64,000 bases of DNA from PNON01 sp964387025. GTDB taxonomy: Bacteria > Chloroflexota > Anaerolineae > Anaerolineales > Anaerolineaceae. Numbering within the stretch: the stretch's first letter is position 1; each line of letters begins with the position of its first letter. The notes under the pieces are model-generated. The model worked only from the letters and a program-made list of their open reading frames with translations. It ran no database searches and was not told where the DNA came from. Positions 1-7,980 of this stretch are shown piece after piece. Position numbers and translations under genes: made by a program. The DNA is taken from positions 1 to 64,000 of the forward strand of contig CAYLUZ010000002.1 in NCBI GenBank assembly GCA_964387025.1. The letters run 5' to 3'.

Positions 1-1226
1 TCAACCGGAAGAATTTTCTCTTCGTCCAGATAGATGCGATCGGGATCGGGCTGGCTAATGCAGCTGCACCTTTCCTGCCGGTATTCCTTACCCGCCTGGG
101 AGCCACCAATTTCCAGGTCGGGCTGCTGACCTCCATGCCCGCGCTCACCGGTTTGATGCTGGCGATGGTGATCGGCGGCTACCTGCAACGAAAGTCCAAC
201 ATCGTGCCCTGGTTCGGAACGGCGCGCCTGCTGGTGGTCCTATCCTATGCGTTGACTGGTATCGCTCCATTTATTGTTCCCAGGCAGTATCTCGTTTTCG
301 TTATCCTGGCGATCTGGGCGCTGGCAACCCTGCCCCAAACGATTGTGTCCATCCTCTTCAGCGTGGTGATGAATACCGTCGCCGGTCCTGAAGGCCGCTT
401 TGAGCTGATGTCCCGGCGCTGGTCGATCATGGGATTCACCTCGGCCATCACAGTGGTCATTGTCGGCCAGGTGCTGGACCGGCTGGGTTTCCCCTTCAAC
501 TATCAGCTGGTCTTCATGGTTCTCTCCATCGGCGGATTGATCAGTTATTACTTCTCCAGCCACCTCGATCTGCCGGTCCGGGTCATCCCGGTCATCACCC
601 TGCAGGGCAGTAAATCGCAGCGGCTCAAGGAATACTGGAAGCTGATCTTCAGCCAGAAACCTTTCATCAATTTTGCACTGCGGCGATTTGTGTACCTCAC
701 CGGGGTCTCGCTGGCTGCGCCGCTCTTCCCTTTGTATTTTGTGCGTCAACTGCATGCCTCAGACGCCTGGATCGGCCTGATCAATACCAGCTCGACCGCA
801 GTGATGATCGTCGGCTATTTTTTCTGGGTCAGGCGCTCACGCAAGCATGGCACCCGCATGGTGCTTTTATGGACCACGCTCGGCCTTTCGCTCTACCCGT
901 TTTTGGTGGCGATTACCGGCCGGGTGGAAGTGGTGGTTCTACTGGCAGGTATGGCTGGTATCTTCCAGGCAGGGATGGACCTGATCTTTTTCGATGAACT
1001 GATGCGTACCATACCAGTTGAATATAGCGCCACGTTTGTGTCCTTTGCCCAGAGCATGCAGTACCTTTCGGCAGTCGTGTCTCCGATCATCGGTACCTTC
1101 CTGGCAGATACGATCGGCATCTCCGGCGGATTGATCGTGGCGGCAAGCATCCGCCTGCTGGGGTTTGTGCTGTTCCTGACGCAGAAGAAACAAGCTGTTG
1201 TTCCTACTGTCCCTGGGGCAGCTTGA
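1..1226 (+). CDS. MFS transporter, 5' truncated by window edge
   Basis: The reading frame is open from base 3 to the TGA at 1224-1226, so the start lies upstream of the window. About 408 residues are visible. They form many hydrophobic segments separated by short basic loops, typical of a 12-helix major facilitator. The stretch near base 120 (TNFQVGLLTSMPALTG) resembles the loop 2-3 region of MFS drug or sugar permeases, and a long cytoplasmic loop near 600-660 (KSQRLKEYWKLIF) separates the two halves. The protein would act in the inner membrane; substrate cannot be told. No terminator hairpin is visible after the stop. Confidence 0.8.
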   Translation, partial: NRKNFLFVQIDAIGIGLANAAAPFLPVFLTRLGATNFQVGLLTSMPALTGLMLAMVIGGYLQRKSNIVPWFGTARLLVVLSYALTGIAPFIVPRQYLVFVILAIWALATLPQTIVSILFSVVMNTVAGPEGRFELMSRRWSIMGFTSAITVVIVGQVLDRLGFPFNYQLVFMVLSIGGLISYYFSSHLDLPVRVIPVITLQGSKSQRLKEYWKLIFSQKPFINFALRRFVYLTGVSLAAPLFPLYFVRQLHASDAWIGLINTSSTAVMIVGYFFWVRRSRKHGTRMVLLWTTLGLSLYPFLVAITGRVEVVVLLAGMAGIFQAGMDLIFFDELMRTIPVEYSATFVSFAQSMQYLSAVVSPIIGTFLADTIGISGGLIVAASIRLLGFVLFLTQKKQAVVPTVPGAA

Positions 1227-1244
1227 GCTAAGTGCAGCATTCGT

Positions 1245-1274
1245 TTGCGGGGAAAAGATCTCAAATACTATAAT
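1245..1274 (+). promoter_or_regulatory. Putative sigma-70 promoter for the DUF3795 gene
   Basis: A perfect -10 hexamer TATAAT is at 1269-1274. A weak -35 (TTGCGG, 1245-1250) lies 18 bp upstream. It is followed by about 75 bp of AT-rich leader and a strong Shine-Dalgarno (TAGGAGGT) before the ATG at 1352. The -35 match is poor. Confidence 0.4.
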
Positions 1275-1351
1275 CCAATTAATAAGTCATATGGAATGTG
1301 ATGGTTGTTGATCATTATATTGAAGCTGATTTTAGGAGGTAATTCTCTAAT

Positions 1352-1798
1352 ATGGAAGAAGACCTCATTGCACCTTGCGGGATGAACTGCGGGTTATGCG
1401 TCCATTACCTGGCCATGAAAAACGATCTTAATAAACAGGGATTCAATAAGAAGTACTGCCCCGGTTGCCTGCCCCGCGGGGAAAACTGCCTGTTCATGAA
1501 AGACCAGTGCGATCTGGTGGGAAAAGGGCTCGTTAGGTTTTGCTTTGAATGTGGAAAATTTCCCTGCGCCAGGCTGAAGTCGCTGGATAAGAGGTACCGC
1601 ACCAAATACCATATGAGCATGGTGGCCAACCTGGAATCCATCCATGAGAATGGGATGGAGAGCTTCCTGGATCAAGAAGAGGGAAAGTGGAGCTGCCCTG
1701 AATGCGGCGGAATGATCTGCTGCCATAACGGATTATGCCTGCATTGCTCGGTGGATGAGTTGCGGGAGAATAAGAAGTACAGATGGGGAGAGGTGTAG
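1352..1798 (+). CDS. DUF3795 cysteine-rich protein
   Basis: 148 aa with the DUF3795 signature near the N-terminus (CGMNCGLCVHY, residues 8-18) followed by CPGCLPRGENC and further CxxC pairs, about 17 Cys in all. The family is assumed to bind metal (zinc or Fe-S); no enzymatic role is established. The start is supported by a strong Shine-Dalgarno (AGGAGGT) 11 bases upstream. A second CxxC cluster (CPECGGMICC, then CLHC) sits in the last 30 residues. It stands alone between the MFS gene and an AT-rich tract. The family call is firm, the function unknown. Confidence 0.75.
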   Translation: MEEDLIAPCGMNCGLCVHYLAMKNDLNKQGFNKKYCPGCLPRGENCLFMKDQCDLVGKGLVRFCFECGKFPCARLKSLDKRYRTKYHMSMVANLESIHENGMESFLDQEEGKWSCPECGGMICCHNGLCLHCSVDELRENKKYRWGEV

Positions 1799-1843
1799 TT
1801 TTTGACAAGAAGAGAACAAACATATTTACTAAATACGAATAAA

Positions 1844-1893
1844 TGGGAGACCTGCGGTCAAACCAGTGCGCGGTGAGGACACCGGCGCTAACA
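1844..1893. repeat. Palindromic intergenic repeat, copy 1
   Basis: GC-rich element in AT-rich surroundings. GCGCGGTG (1868-1875) can pair with CACCGGCGC (1880-1888) around an AGGA loop, and the upstream GACCTGCGGTC adds partial self-complementarity. Its core (ACACCGGCGC-N-AAC) recurs at 3833-3917 in the same orientation and at 2306-2340 inverted. It marks the left edge of an AT-rich tract holding one orphan gene. Confidence 0.6.
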
Positions 1894-1965
1894 GAGGCCT
1901 ACCCGCACAATGTGGTCCATCTCAGTCTCGTTTTGGAGATAAAACACAGGCGCAAACAAAATATT

Positions 1966-2298
1966 TTATTTAATTCCGAAAATAAAATGAACTAATTTAT
2001 AACCAATCAATGTATATAAACCGGAAAAAATGATAAGTACTCCAACGACTTTTGCGAAAGTGCCAGTAATTGGTTTGTTAATTGTCGGTAATTCGGTATG
2101 AATAATAATTGAACAACCTAACCAAATTAATATAAAAGTTTGAGTATATGACGCTATTATCCAAAACCAGAGTGGAAATTTGAAACTCAATAAAATTATT
2201 ATTGCTCCCGACCATATGAAATAAGCAAGAATTAAGGGTTTTGGATGGATATTTTTAATTCTGATTAATTGTATAAAAATCGATTTTTCTTTCATCAT
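1966..2298 (-). CDS. Small AT-rich membrane protein, unknown
   Basis: 110 aa with three probable transmembrane segments (about residues 22-42, 45-65 and 85-106) and a basic N-terminus (MMKEKSIFIQLIRIKNIHPK). I do not recognise a family. The base composition is far more AT-rich than the DUF3795 gene on one side and the Fe-S gene on the other. The gene lies between two inverted copies of a GC-rich palindromic repeat, which suggests a recently acquired unit. No clear Shine-Dalgarno precedes the tandem ATG ATG. Coding status is likely but not certain. Confidence 0.5.
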   Translation of the reverse strand: MMKEKSIFIQLIRIKNIHPKPLILAYFIWSGAIIILLSFKFPLWFWIIASYTQTFILIWLGCSIIIHTELPTINKPITGTFAKVVGVLIIFSGLYTLIGYKLVHFIFGIK

Positions 2299-2305
2299 TT
2301 ACTCA

Positions 2306-2340
2306 TCGTTTGCGCCGGTGCCCCCACCGTGCGCTTATCC
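2306..2340. repeat. Palindromic intergenic repeat, copy 2 (inverted)
   Basis: GCGCCGGTG (2312-2320) and CACCGTGCGC (2325-2334) can form a hairpin around a short C-rich loop. On the opposite strand it reads GCACCGGCGCAAACG, matching the core of the copies at 1844-1893 and 3833-3917. It sits directly upstream of the small membrane protein gene. Confidence 0.55.
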
Positions 2341-2362
2341 TTGGCTAATCGTCCCCAATTTC

Positions 2363-3643
2363 TCAAGCCGCATATTTGGCGATCAACGTCTCCAGATACC
2401 GCGATTTGACCTGCCGGCTGGCCAGCACCTGTTTGATGGGTGGAAGGTTTAAGATCACTCCAAATACTGCTGCCAGCGCGCGGTGATTCCACAATACCTG
2501 ATTGTCAAAAATAAGCTCCTGCAGGTCACCGCGTTCGATGGCCATCATCACCACCCGATGCACCGAATTCAGCGGCGTGATCACCCGCTCTGGCCTTGAC
2601 CGCAGGCTGAGTCCATTGCGGCTGCAGGTGCGGACGCAAACCCCGCATCCCAGGCAGAGTTCTTCGTTCAACTGGGCTTTCTTGCGGTTGGGCTGATGAG
2701 GGTCATTGGCCGAAACCAGGGTCATGGCTTCCACCGGGCAGGCGCTGACGCATTTCCCGCACCCGTTGCAGTCGGCTGCGTTGACCTCTACGATAAAATT
2801 GGTCGTATGGACGGGGTTCAGGTAGGCAAACCGCCGGGCGGCGATCATCGCCTCGCAGCAGCATCCGCAGCAGTTGCAGATAAAGTTGACACCCTGGCGC
2901 ACGTTCTCTCCGAATTGCACCAGGTTATGCTCCCAAGCTTGTTGCAGCAGGTCCAACCCTTCCGTGACATCAACCGGGCGGGCATACCCGTATTTGGTCA
3001 GCGATTCAGCCGAGCCATTGAAGGTCATGCAGATATCCTTGGGGGCATCACATGCTTTCCCCACATGTTCCATTTTGTGCCGGCAGTAGCATACCCCGAT
3101 CCCGCGGTGGGTGGCTGTGCGGATCACTTCACTGGCGCGTTCATAATCAAGCACGTACAACGCATTCTCTTTCGACAACACCCGCTCCTGGACGTATGTC
3201 CGTCCGAGCTGCGTCTCCCCGCGCACAAATAACTGCTTGATGAAATCCTCTTCGACGTTCAAATACTGGTAAAAGAGCTCACCCAGGGCTTTTTGATCCA
3301 CATCCCCGCGCAGGCGCATCATGGAGAATTCGAAGAAACCGGCCATTGGTGGCGGCAGTGTGTAACTGCTTTTCCCGTCGTGGTCCACATCCACCAAGAT
3401 CGCCCGGCTGGAGAGTTCATCCAGCACCTTTTGTGCCTGCTGGGAATCCATTTTCCAGGCTCGAGCTGCGGTTTCCACGGTGAACGGTTTGATGGGCAGC
3501 AGGGCTACCAGTTCGGCTTCGCGTTCGCTGAACAGCAATGCCAGGATCTTGAACAGCGTTTCGCTGGGCGGTGCGCCCTGCGGAAACCGATTCAATCGGT
3601 CAACCAGGTGTTCGTAGCCGGACTTTAGGGTGGTATGCGACAT
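2363..3643 (-). CDS. 4Fe-4S ferredoxin-domain protein with N-terminal winged-helix-like region
   Basis: 426 aa. The first ~110 residues look like a winged-helix region (ETAARAWKMDSQQAQKVLDE). Cysteine clusters follow: CYCRHKMEHVGKACDAPKDIC, then CNCCGCCCEAM, then two classic ferredoxin motifs, CNGCGKCVSACPVEAM and CLGCGVCVRTCSRNG, each able to hold a 4Fe-4S cluster. The C-terminus is helical and basic. It probably passes electrons to an unidentified partner; no oxidoreductase subunit is adjacent. The 4Fe-4S assignment is firm, the role unknown. It is GC-richer than the orphan genes on either side. Confidence 0.8.
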   Translation of the reverse strand: MSHTTLKSGYEHLVDRLNRFPQGAPPSETLFKILALLFSEREAELVALLPIKPFTVETAARAWKMDSQQAQKVLDELSSRAILVDVDHDGKSSYTLPPPMAGFFEFSMMRLRGDVDQKALGELFYQYLNVEEDFIKQLFVRGETQLGRTYVQERVLSKENALYVLDYERASEVIRTATHRGIGVCYCRHKMEHVGKACDAPKDICMTFNGSAESLTKYGYARPVDVTEGLDLLQQAWEHNLVQFGENVRQGVNFICNCCGCCCEAMIAARRFAYLNPVHTTNFIVEVNAADCNGCGKCVSACPVEAMTLVSANDPHQPNRKKAQLNEELCLGCGVCVRTCSRNGLSLRSRPERVITPLNSVHRVVMMAIERGDLQELIFDNQVLWNHRALAAVFGVILNLPPIKQVLASRQVKSRYLETLIAKYAA

Positions 3644-3742
3644 GGATGAAACCTCTCAGCAATGTGGATTTGGTATTTATTATAGCTTTGGATTTAAATA
3701 TGAAAACACCGAATAAGGTAATGGGTTTCAAAATAATTGTAG

Positions 3743-3761
3743 GGTGCGTTCCTAACGCACC
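3743..3761. repeat. Short perfect hairpin GGTGCGTT-CCT-AACGCACC
   Basis: An 8-bp perfect inverted repeat with a 3-nt loop, in the ~300-bp gap between the Fe-S gene and the next AT-rich gene. GTAGGGTGCGTT...AACGCACC palindromes are a widespread bacterial intergenic repeat type. No T-run follows, so it is unlikely to be a terminator. Confidence 0.5.
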
Positions 3762-3832
3762 AAATTTAATCCAATATATAATTCAGATATGCCAGAATAC
3801 AAGAGAACTAATATGCCTCGTTAACTGAAATA

Positions 3833-3917
3833 ATGGAGACTTCACGGTCAAGGCTTCGCGCGCAGTGAGGTCCCACTCAGCTACGCTTCGGGGACGATAA
3901 CACCGGCGCGAACGGAG
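3833..3917. repeat. Palindromic intergenic repeat, copy 3 (long form)
   Basis: Shares the GGAGAC-(C/T)T...CGGTCAA start, the CGCGC-GTGAGG middle and the ACACCGGCGC-N-AAC end with the copy at 1844-1893, but carries about 30 extra bases (around CTACGCTTCGGGGACGA). GACTTCAC (3838-3845) can pair with GTGAGGTC. With the hairpin at 3743 it is the main content of the 3644-3950 gap; no promoter was obvious there. Confidence 0.55.
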
Positions 3918-3950
3918 AATCCAAATATTGTTATTTTTTAGAATGGAACA

Positions 3951-4343
3951 ATGAAAAAAAATAATAAGCAAAAAATCAATAAACTGAAACAAAATCGTAT
4001 TTATAAAAATATTATGAATTTTATCGATGAAACAAACTTTGTTTATTTATATTTATTTCCTGTTTTATTGGGGATTGTATTCAGTATATTAGCAATATTA
4101 ATTGTCAACGCTTTAGGTCAAACTGAAAGAACTGAAAACTATAGAAGTATTATCCTTTCGATAGGATTATTCATTGCTGGATTCGGTGGATTATTTCAAA
4201 TAATAAAAAAAGAATATTTCGGTCCTTTTAGTAACACGCGATTAACAAAGATATCTGCAATAATAAATGGGGTATTCTTATTATGCTTTTTTTGGGGTTC
4301 TGCTGTATTTCTTTTAATACTAGTAATTTTCAAAATCAAGTAA
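3951..4343 (+). CDS. AT-rich membrane protein, unknown
   Basis: 130 aa. A highly basic N-terminus (KKNNKQKINKLKQNR) is followed by about three hydrophobic segments (near residues 33-53, 63-83 and 105-128). No family recognised. It is strongly AT-rich compared with the Fe-S and FAD oxidoreductase genes, and lies just inside a GC-rich palindromic repeat. The following gene begins 43 bp downstream on the same strand and may be co-transcribed. No good Shine-Dalgarno is visible. Confidence 0.5.
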   Translation: MKKNNKQKINKLKQNRIYKNIMNFIDETNFVYLYLFPVLLGIVFSILAILIVNALGQTERTENYRSIILSIGLFIAGFGGLFQIIKKEYFGPFSNTRLTKISAIINGVFLLCFFWGSAVFLLILVIFKIK

Positions 4344-4386
4344 TGAATACCCATGGGAAAAACCGCGCGCTCGGAGGGGATAATAG

Positions 4387-4869
4387 GTGAATGGAAAATT
4401 TGAATACAAAATCATTTACTCACCAGAAAAATCAATACAATATATCCAATCGAAGTATTCGTACTTAATTAGTTATGGTTTTGATTTTACTAATATAAAA
4501 ATTCGTAAAGATGGAAGTGGTTGGTATATTGAAGTAAATTCAGAAAAGTGCATTATGAGATTCATTGTTGATCGAGGTGAATTAAGTATTACTTTTGCGT
4601 CAGCTAGTAGAATGGATAGGAACTGGTTTGGTATGAATGTATTAATCTTTTACATAACAAATCGTAAAGTCAAAGAAACAAGTATAAAACCAGAATTAAT
4701 TGGTAAAGATACTCAATTTGACAATTTATCGGAGATATTATTTCAGTATATTGATAAGATCTTCATTCTTATGACGTCAAAAGATATCAATATAGATGAG
4801 ATAAAAAAATACGCAAAAGAGTATATTTTTCTCGCTCTAGAAAGTAACAATATTAATTTGAAATCATAA
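4387..4869 (+). CDS. Hypothetical AT-rich protein
   Basis: 160 aa, apparently soluble, no recognised domain. Start is a GTG at 4387 (M-N-G-K-F) with a good Shine-Dalgarno GGAGG at 4373-4377; the ATG at 4391 is out of frame. The N-terminal half is rich in aromatic residues and predicted strand (YSYLISYGFDFTNIKIRKDG), the C-terminal half helical. It follows the membrane protein gene closely and shares its AT-rich composition, consistent with one acquired unit. Function unknown. Confidence 0.55.
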   Translation: MNGKFEYKIIYSPEKSIQYIQSKYSYLISYGFDFTNIKIRKDGSGWYIEVNSEKCIMRFIVDRGELSITFASASRMDRNWFGMNVLIFYITNRKVKETSIKPELIGKDTQFDNLSEILFQYIDKIFILMTSKDINIDEIKKYAKEYIFLALESNNINLKS

Positions 4870-4984
4870 AAATATAGCGATTCTCTTTTTGCGTGGTATC
4901 CATACTGAATATCCGACCGAAGCGTTTATTTTAGTGTTTTGTCCTTGATAGTGTTTGACCGCAAAGTCACATCCAATGGTTATG

Positions 4985-5398
4985 CTATTTCGCCCGTATG
5001 CGGTTATTCTTGGGGTTGTGCTCCACTTCCGCGAGACCCAACGCTTCCAACAACGGCGGCAGGTACATGCCAAAACGTCCGCGCAGACCTTTCTTTAGCC
5101 CATACCAGCCGCCAACAGGGTTGTCGGCAGAGCGTCCCCAGGCTTCCACGGTGCCTTCAGCAGCCGGTTTTTGTTCATCGGCGCTGCCCAATAGCATCCA
5201 ATCGCCGTGTTTCTTGAGCATGGCATGCAGGTCTTCGATGCAGCGCAGGTGATACCGTAATTCCGTTTTCCCGACCACACACACCAGTGCCGGCGGATTA
5301 GCTGCTTCATCCCGATACATATTATATTCAGACGATCCACTGGGTGTTTTCAACATCCAGGGACTTGCCTTTGATCCAGATCCCATTTCATTGGTCAT
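4985..5398 (-). CDS. Conserved hypothetical protein, DUF6855-like
   Basis: 137 aa starting at the ATG at 5398, chosen because AGGGAGA lies 7 bases upstream; a longer open frame reaches 5506 but its extra N-terminus looks non-coding. The tail is distinctive: HGDWMLLGSADEQKPAAEG, WGRSADNPVGGWYGLKKG and RFGMYLPPLLEALGLAEVEHN. I associate this block with a small conserved protein of Chloroflexota and Actinobacteria (DUF6855-like, from memory). No catalytic motif is evident. GC-rich, unlike the preceding orphan genes. Confidence 0.6.
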   Translation of the reverse strand: MTNEMGSGSKASPWMLKTPSGSSEYNMYRDEAANPPALVCVVGKTELRYHLRCIEDLHAMLKKHGDWMLLGSADEQKPAAEGTVEAWGRSADNPVGGWYGLKKGLRGRFGMYLPPLLEALGLAEVEHNPKNNRIRAK

Positions 5399-5543
5399 TG
5401 TCGTTCTCCCTATTTTATTGATATTTGTCAATTTCATTATGGGTGTTTTCCTGGCAGACAGCCAGCCGTTGTATATCCTAAAGATGAAGTCAGGAAAATG
5501 GGTCATGGAATATTAGAATATCCGGCAAAAGCTAAAAAACCGG

Positions 5544-5570
5544 ATTGATTTTAAGGTCTTCGGGTTATAA
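5544..5570 (+). promoter_or_regulatory. Putative promoter for FAD oxidoreductase gene
   Basis: TATAAT at 5565-5570 with TTGATT at 5544-5549, spacer 15 bp (short). The ATG at 5604 follows a Shine-Dalgarno AAGGA. Confidence 0.4.
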
Positions 5571-5603
5571 TCTCCCCATAACACCAATCAAAAAGGAATT
5601 GCC

Positions 5604-7037
5604 ATGCCTGCTTCCCCCCTTCTTGCTCATTATGATGTGATCATCGTCGGTTCCGGTCCCAGCGGTATCTTCACCGCGTATGAGATCCGTAAAGTTCAAC
5701 CTCAAACGAAGGTATTGATGATCGAAAAGGGGCATTCCATTGAAAAGCGCAAATGCCCCAAACGCAAGACGGGCACCTGCATCAATTGCCAGCCCTGCGC
5801 CATTACCACCGGTTTCTCCGGCGGGGGCAGCTTCAGCGACGGCAAGCTTTCCATCAACGCGGATGGCGAGATCGGCGGCGACCTGGCGCAGTACATTGGA
5901 CTGGAGAAGTTCCGTGAGACGCTGGCATATGTTGACCGGTTATATGTTGGCTTCGGCGCGGATACACGCGTCTACGGGGAAGATAACCGCCCTGCAATCG
6001 ATGCCATCCGACGGTCTGCTGCACATGCCCACCTGAAGCTGATCGATTCCCGTGTACGCCATATGGGAACTGAAAAAGCGTATGACATTTACTCCCGCAT
6101 CCAGCACGAACTGGAGAACCTGGGTGTCGAGATGCTCTTTGATACTACGGTCACGGATTTCCTGATTGATGAGCTGCCGGATGGAACCAAACAGGCCACC
6201 GGGGTGCTTCTTCAGGACGGTCGCAAGATCACAGCCAAACACATCGTCGCCGCCATTGGCCGTGAAGGCAGTGAATGGCTGAACGGGATGTGCACCAGGT
6301 ATAAGATCGACTCCAAGCCCGGACCGGTGGATATCGGCCTGCGCATCGAAACCGATGCAGCCATTACCTCGGAGATCGATTCGGTGCTGTATGAAGCCAA
6401 GCTGGTGTATTACACCCCGACCTTTGAAGACAAGGTGCGCACCTTCTGCTGGAATCCACGCGGGGAAGTGGTGGAAGAAAAGTACGGAGAGTTCCTGGCT
6501 GTGGTTAATGGGCACTCCTACAAGGATGAAAAACTCAAAACAGCCAACACCAACTTCGCCCTGCTGGTATCGAAGAATTTCACACAGCCATTCAAGACGC
6601 CAATAGAATATGGGCGCTATATCGCCGAAATGGGCAACATGCTCTCAGGAAACAAGGTCATCGTGCAGCGTTACGGCGATTTCAAACGCGGACGGCGCAC
6701 CACAGCCGACCGTCTAGCCAAGAATACCGTTCGGGCAACACTGCGGGATGCTGTCCCCGGTGACCTGAGCCTGGTACTGCCTTACCGCATCATGTTAGCC
6801 ATCGATGAGACCATCGAAGTATTGGATAAGATCATGCCAGGCATAGCCAGCGGCGCGACCCTGTTGTATGGGGTGGAGGTCAAGTTCTACTCCAACCGCT
6901 TGGTGGTGGATAAGAAATTCCAGACCAGCATCAAGAACCTGTATGCACTGGGCGACGGTGCCGGTCTGACCCGCGGATTGATGCAGGCCAGTATGAACGG
7001 CGTCTGTATGGGGCGGATATTGGTTGGAAGCTGGTAG
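5604..7037 (+). CDS. NAD(P)/FAD-dependent oxidoreductase (COG2509-like)
   Basis: 477 aa. An N-terminal Rossmann dinucleotide site reads DVIIVGSGPSG (residues 11-21). It is followed by a Cys-rich insert (CPKRKTGTCINCQPC, about residues 52-66) and GFSGGGSFSDGK, a pattern typical of the uncharacterised FAD-dependent dehydrogenase family COG2509. The C-terminal FAD motif is LYALGDGAGLTRGLMQASMNG. Length fits the family. The four cysteines near residue 60 could hold a metal or redox centre. Substrate unknown. It is followed 58 bp later by a flavodoxin-like gene, so an electron-transfer pairing is possible. The start has AAGGA upstream. Confidence 0.75.
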   Translation: MPASPLLAHYDVIIVGSGPSGIFTAYEIRKVQPQTKVLMIEKGHSIEKRKCPKRKTGTCINCQPCAITTGFSGGGSFSDGKLSINADGEIGGDLAQYIGLEKFRETLAYVDRLYVGFGADTRVYGEDNRPAIDAIRRSAAHAHLKLIDSRVRHMGTEKAYDIYSRIQHELENLGVEMLFDTTVTDFLIDELPDGTKQATGVLLQDGRKITAKHIVAAIGREGSEWLNGMCTRYKIDSKPGPVDIGLRIETDAAITSEIDSVLYEAKLVYYTPTFEDKVRTFCWNPRGEVVEEKYGEFLAVVNGHSYKDEKLKTANTNFALLVSKNFTQPFKTPIEYGRYIAEMGNMLSGNKVIVQRYGDFKRGRRTTADRLAKNTVRATLRDAVPGDLSLVLPYRIMLAIDETIEVLDKIMPGIASGATLLYGVEVKFYSNRLVVDKKFQTSIKNLYALGDGAGLTRGLMQASMNGVCMGRILVGSW

Positions 7038-7095
7038 TACTTTTCCAAAATTAAATCCAAATCACAATTGCGTTCCACAGTAAAAAGGATTAATT

Positions 7096-7605
7096 ATGAC
7101 CAAAAAACTATTGATCGCATATGCCAGTAAATGCGGGTCAACCACAGAAATTGCCAAGTCAATGGGAAAAATACTGCTTGAAAAAGGCTATAAGGTCGAT
7201 ATTTTGCCGGTAAACCAGGTGAAAAGTTTGGACGGTTATGATGGCATCCTGGCTGGCAGCGCTGTACGGGTCGGAGCGTGGCTGCCGGAAGCAGTCGAAT
7301 TTGTTAAAAACAATCAATCAGCTTTACAAAAGATTCCAACAGCCATCTTCACAGTCCATGGTTTGAACTGGGAAAATACATCCGCCAGCGAGGTACTTCG
7401 CAAGAATTACACTTCCAGTGTCAAACAACTAATAACACCAGTTGACGAGGTCTTCTTCGCGGGGAAGATCGACTACTCAACCATGACCTTCCTCGAAAAA
7501 TTGCTGTGCAAAACAGTTAAAGCAGCGGAAGAGGACCGGCGCGATTGGAGGATAATCAATGGTTGGGCTGCTGAAATACCAAATAAAATTCAATTAGCCA
7601 TCTGA
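7096..7605 (+). CDS. Flavodoxin-domain protein (HemG-like)
   Basis: 169 aa with the flavodoxin FMN-phosphate loop at the N-terminus (LIAYASKCGSTTEIAK, residues 6-21) and the conserved GSAVRVGAW motif near residue 55, as in the flavodoxin-type protoporphyrinogen oxidase HemG (COG4635). The final third lacks membrane segments. It probably carries FMN and takes part in electron transfer. True HemG activity is unproven because no haem genes are nearby. The ATG is preceded by AAAAAGGA. Confidence 0.7.
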   Translation: MTKKLLIAYASKCGSTTEIAKSMGKILLEKGYKVDILPVNQVKSLDGYDGILAGSAVRVGAWLPEAVEFVKNNQSALQKIPTAIFTVHGLNWENTSASEVLRKNYTSSVKQLITPVDEVFFAGKIDYSTMTFLEKLLCKTVKAAEEDRRDWRIINGWAAEIPNKIQLAI

Positions 7606-7710
7606 ATCTATCCTGAATATATTCGATTCTTTTCCGAAATAGCAAACAAATTACCTGGATATCAAGCCTTATACTAAACAACCAGAGCTGGTACAGCATT
7701 TAGATTTCCC

Positions 7711-7739
7711 TTGACACCTGTACACTCTACCCGTAGAAT
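7711..7739 (+). promoter_or_regulatory. Consensus promoter of the gcv operon
   Basis: Perfect -35 TTGACA (7711-7716), 17-bp spacer, near-perfect -10 TAGAAT (7734-7739). Transcription would begin near 7746, at the 5' edge of the glycine riboswitch. This is the strongest promoter match seen in the window. Confidence 0.85.
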
Positions 7740-7745
7740 GAGATT

Positions 7746-7912
7746 GTCTTTGGGAAGAGTCTTGGCAACAGGCACCGAAGGGGCAAATTGGAAAATGGTT
7801 TTCAATGAATCTCTCAGGTAAAAAGGACCCATTGGCAGTTCTCTCTGGAAAGTGCATGCACACCGACGGGGCAAACCCGATGGATTACCGGGCGAATCTC
7901 TCAGGTATAAAA
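7746..7912 (+). promoter_or_regulatory. Tandem glycine riboswitch (two aptamers)
   Basis: Two consecutive copies of the glycine aptamer core are visible. Aptamer 1 has CCGAAGGGGCAAA (from 7774) and GAATCTCTCAGGTAAAAAGG (from 7807). Aptamer 2 has CCGACGGGGCAAAC (from 7863) and GAATCTCTCAGGTATAAAAC (from 7894). The linker between them is short, as in cooperative tandem glycine riboswitches. It lies between a consensus promoter and gcvH, so glycine binding should control expression of the cleavage-system genes. Confidence 0.93.
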
Positions 7913-7915
7913 CAG

Positions 7916-7940
7916 AGGCACACGACTATTTCGTGTGCCT
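7916..7940 (+). terminator. Expression-platform hairpin of the glycine riboswitch
   Basis: Perfect 10-bp stem AGGCACACGA / TCGTGTGCCT with a 5-nt loop directly after aptamer 2. The downstream T content is modest (TAGCGTTTAA), so it may be a weak intrinsic terminator or act by another mechanism. The base of aptamer 2 (AACAGAGG) overlaps its 5' arm, as expected for a switch. Confidence 0.55.
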
Positions 7941-7980
7941 TAGCGTTTAATCCTAACCTTATTCTTTTGGAGGAAACTAG

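Noticed and set aside
2696..3628. Long plus-strand frames opposite the 4Fe-4S gene
   Set aside because: They mirror the minus-strand gene with clear Cys motifs and have no family features or Shine-Dalgarno of their own.
1844..3917. Integron attC sites for the AT-rich orphan genes
   Set aside because: The repeats form hairpins, but the RYYYAAC/GTTRRRY pair in the right arrangement is missing and no integrase is seen.
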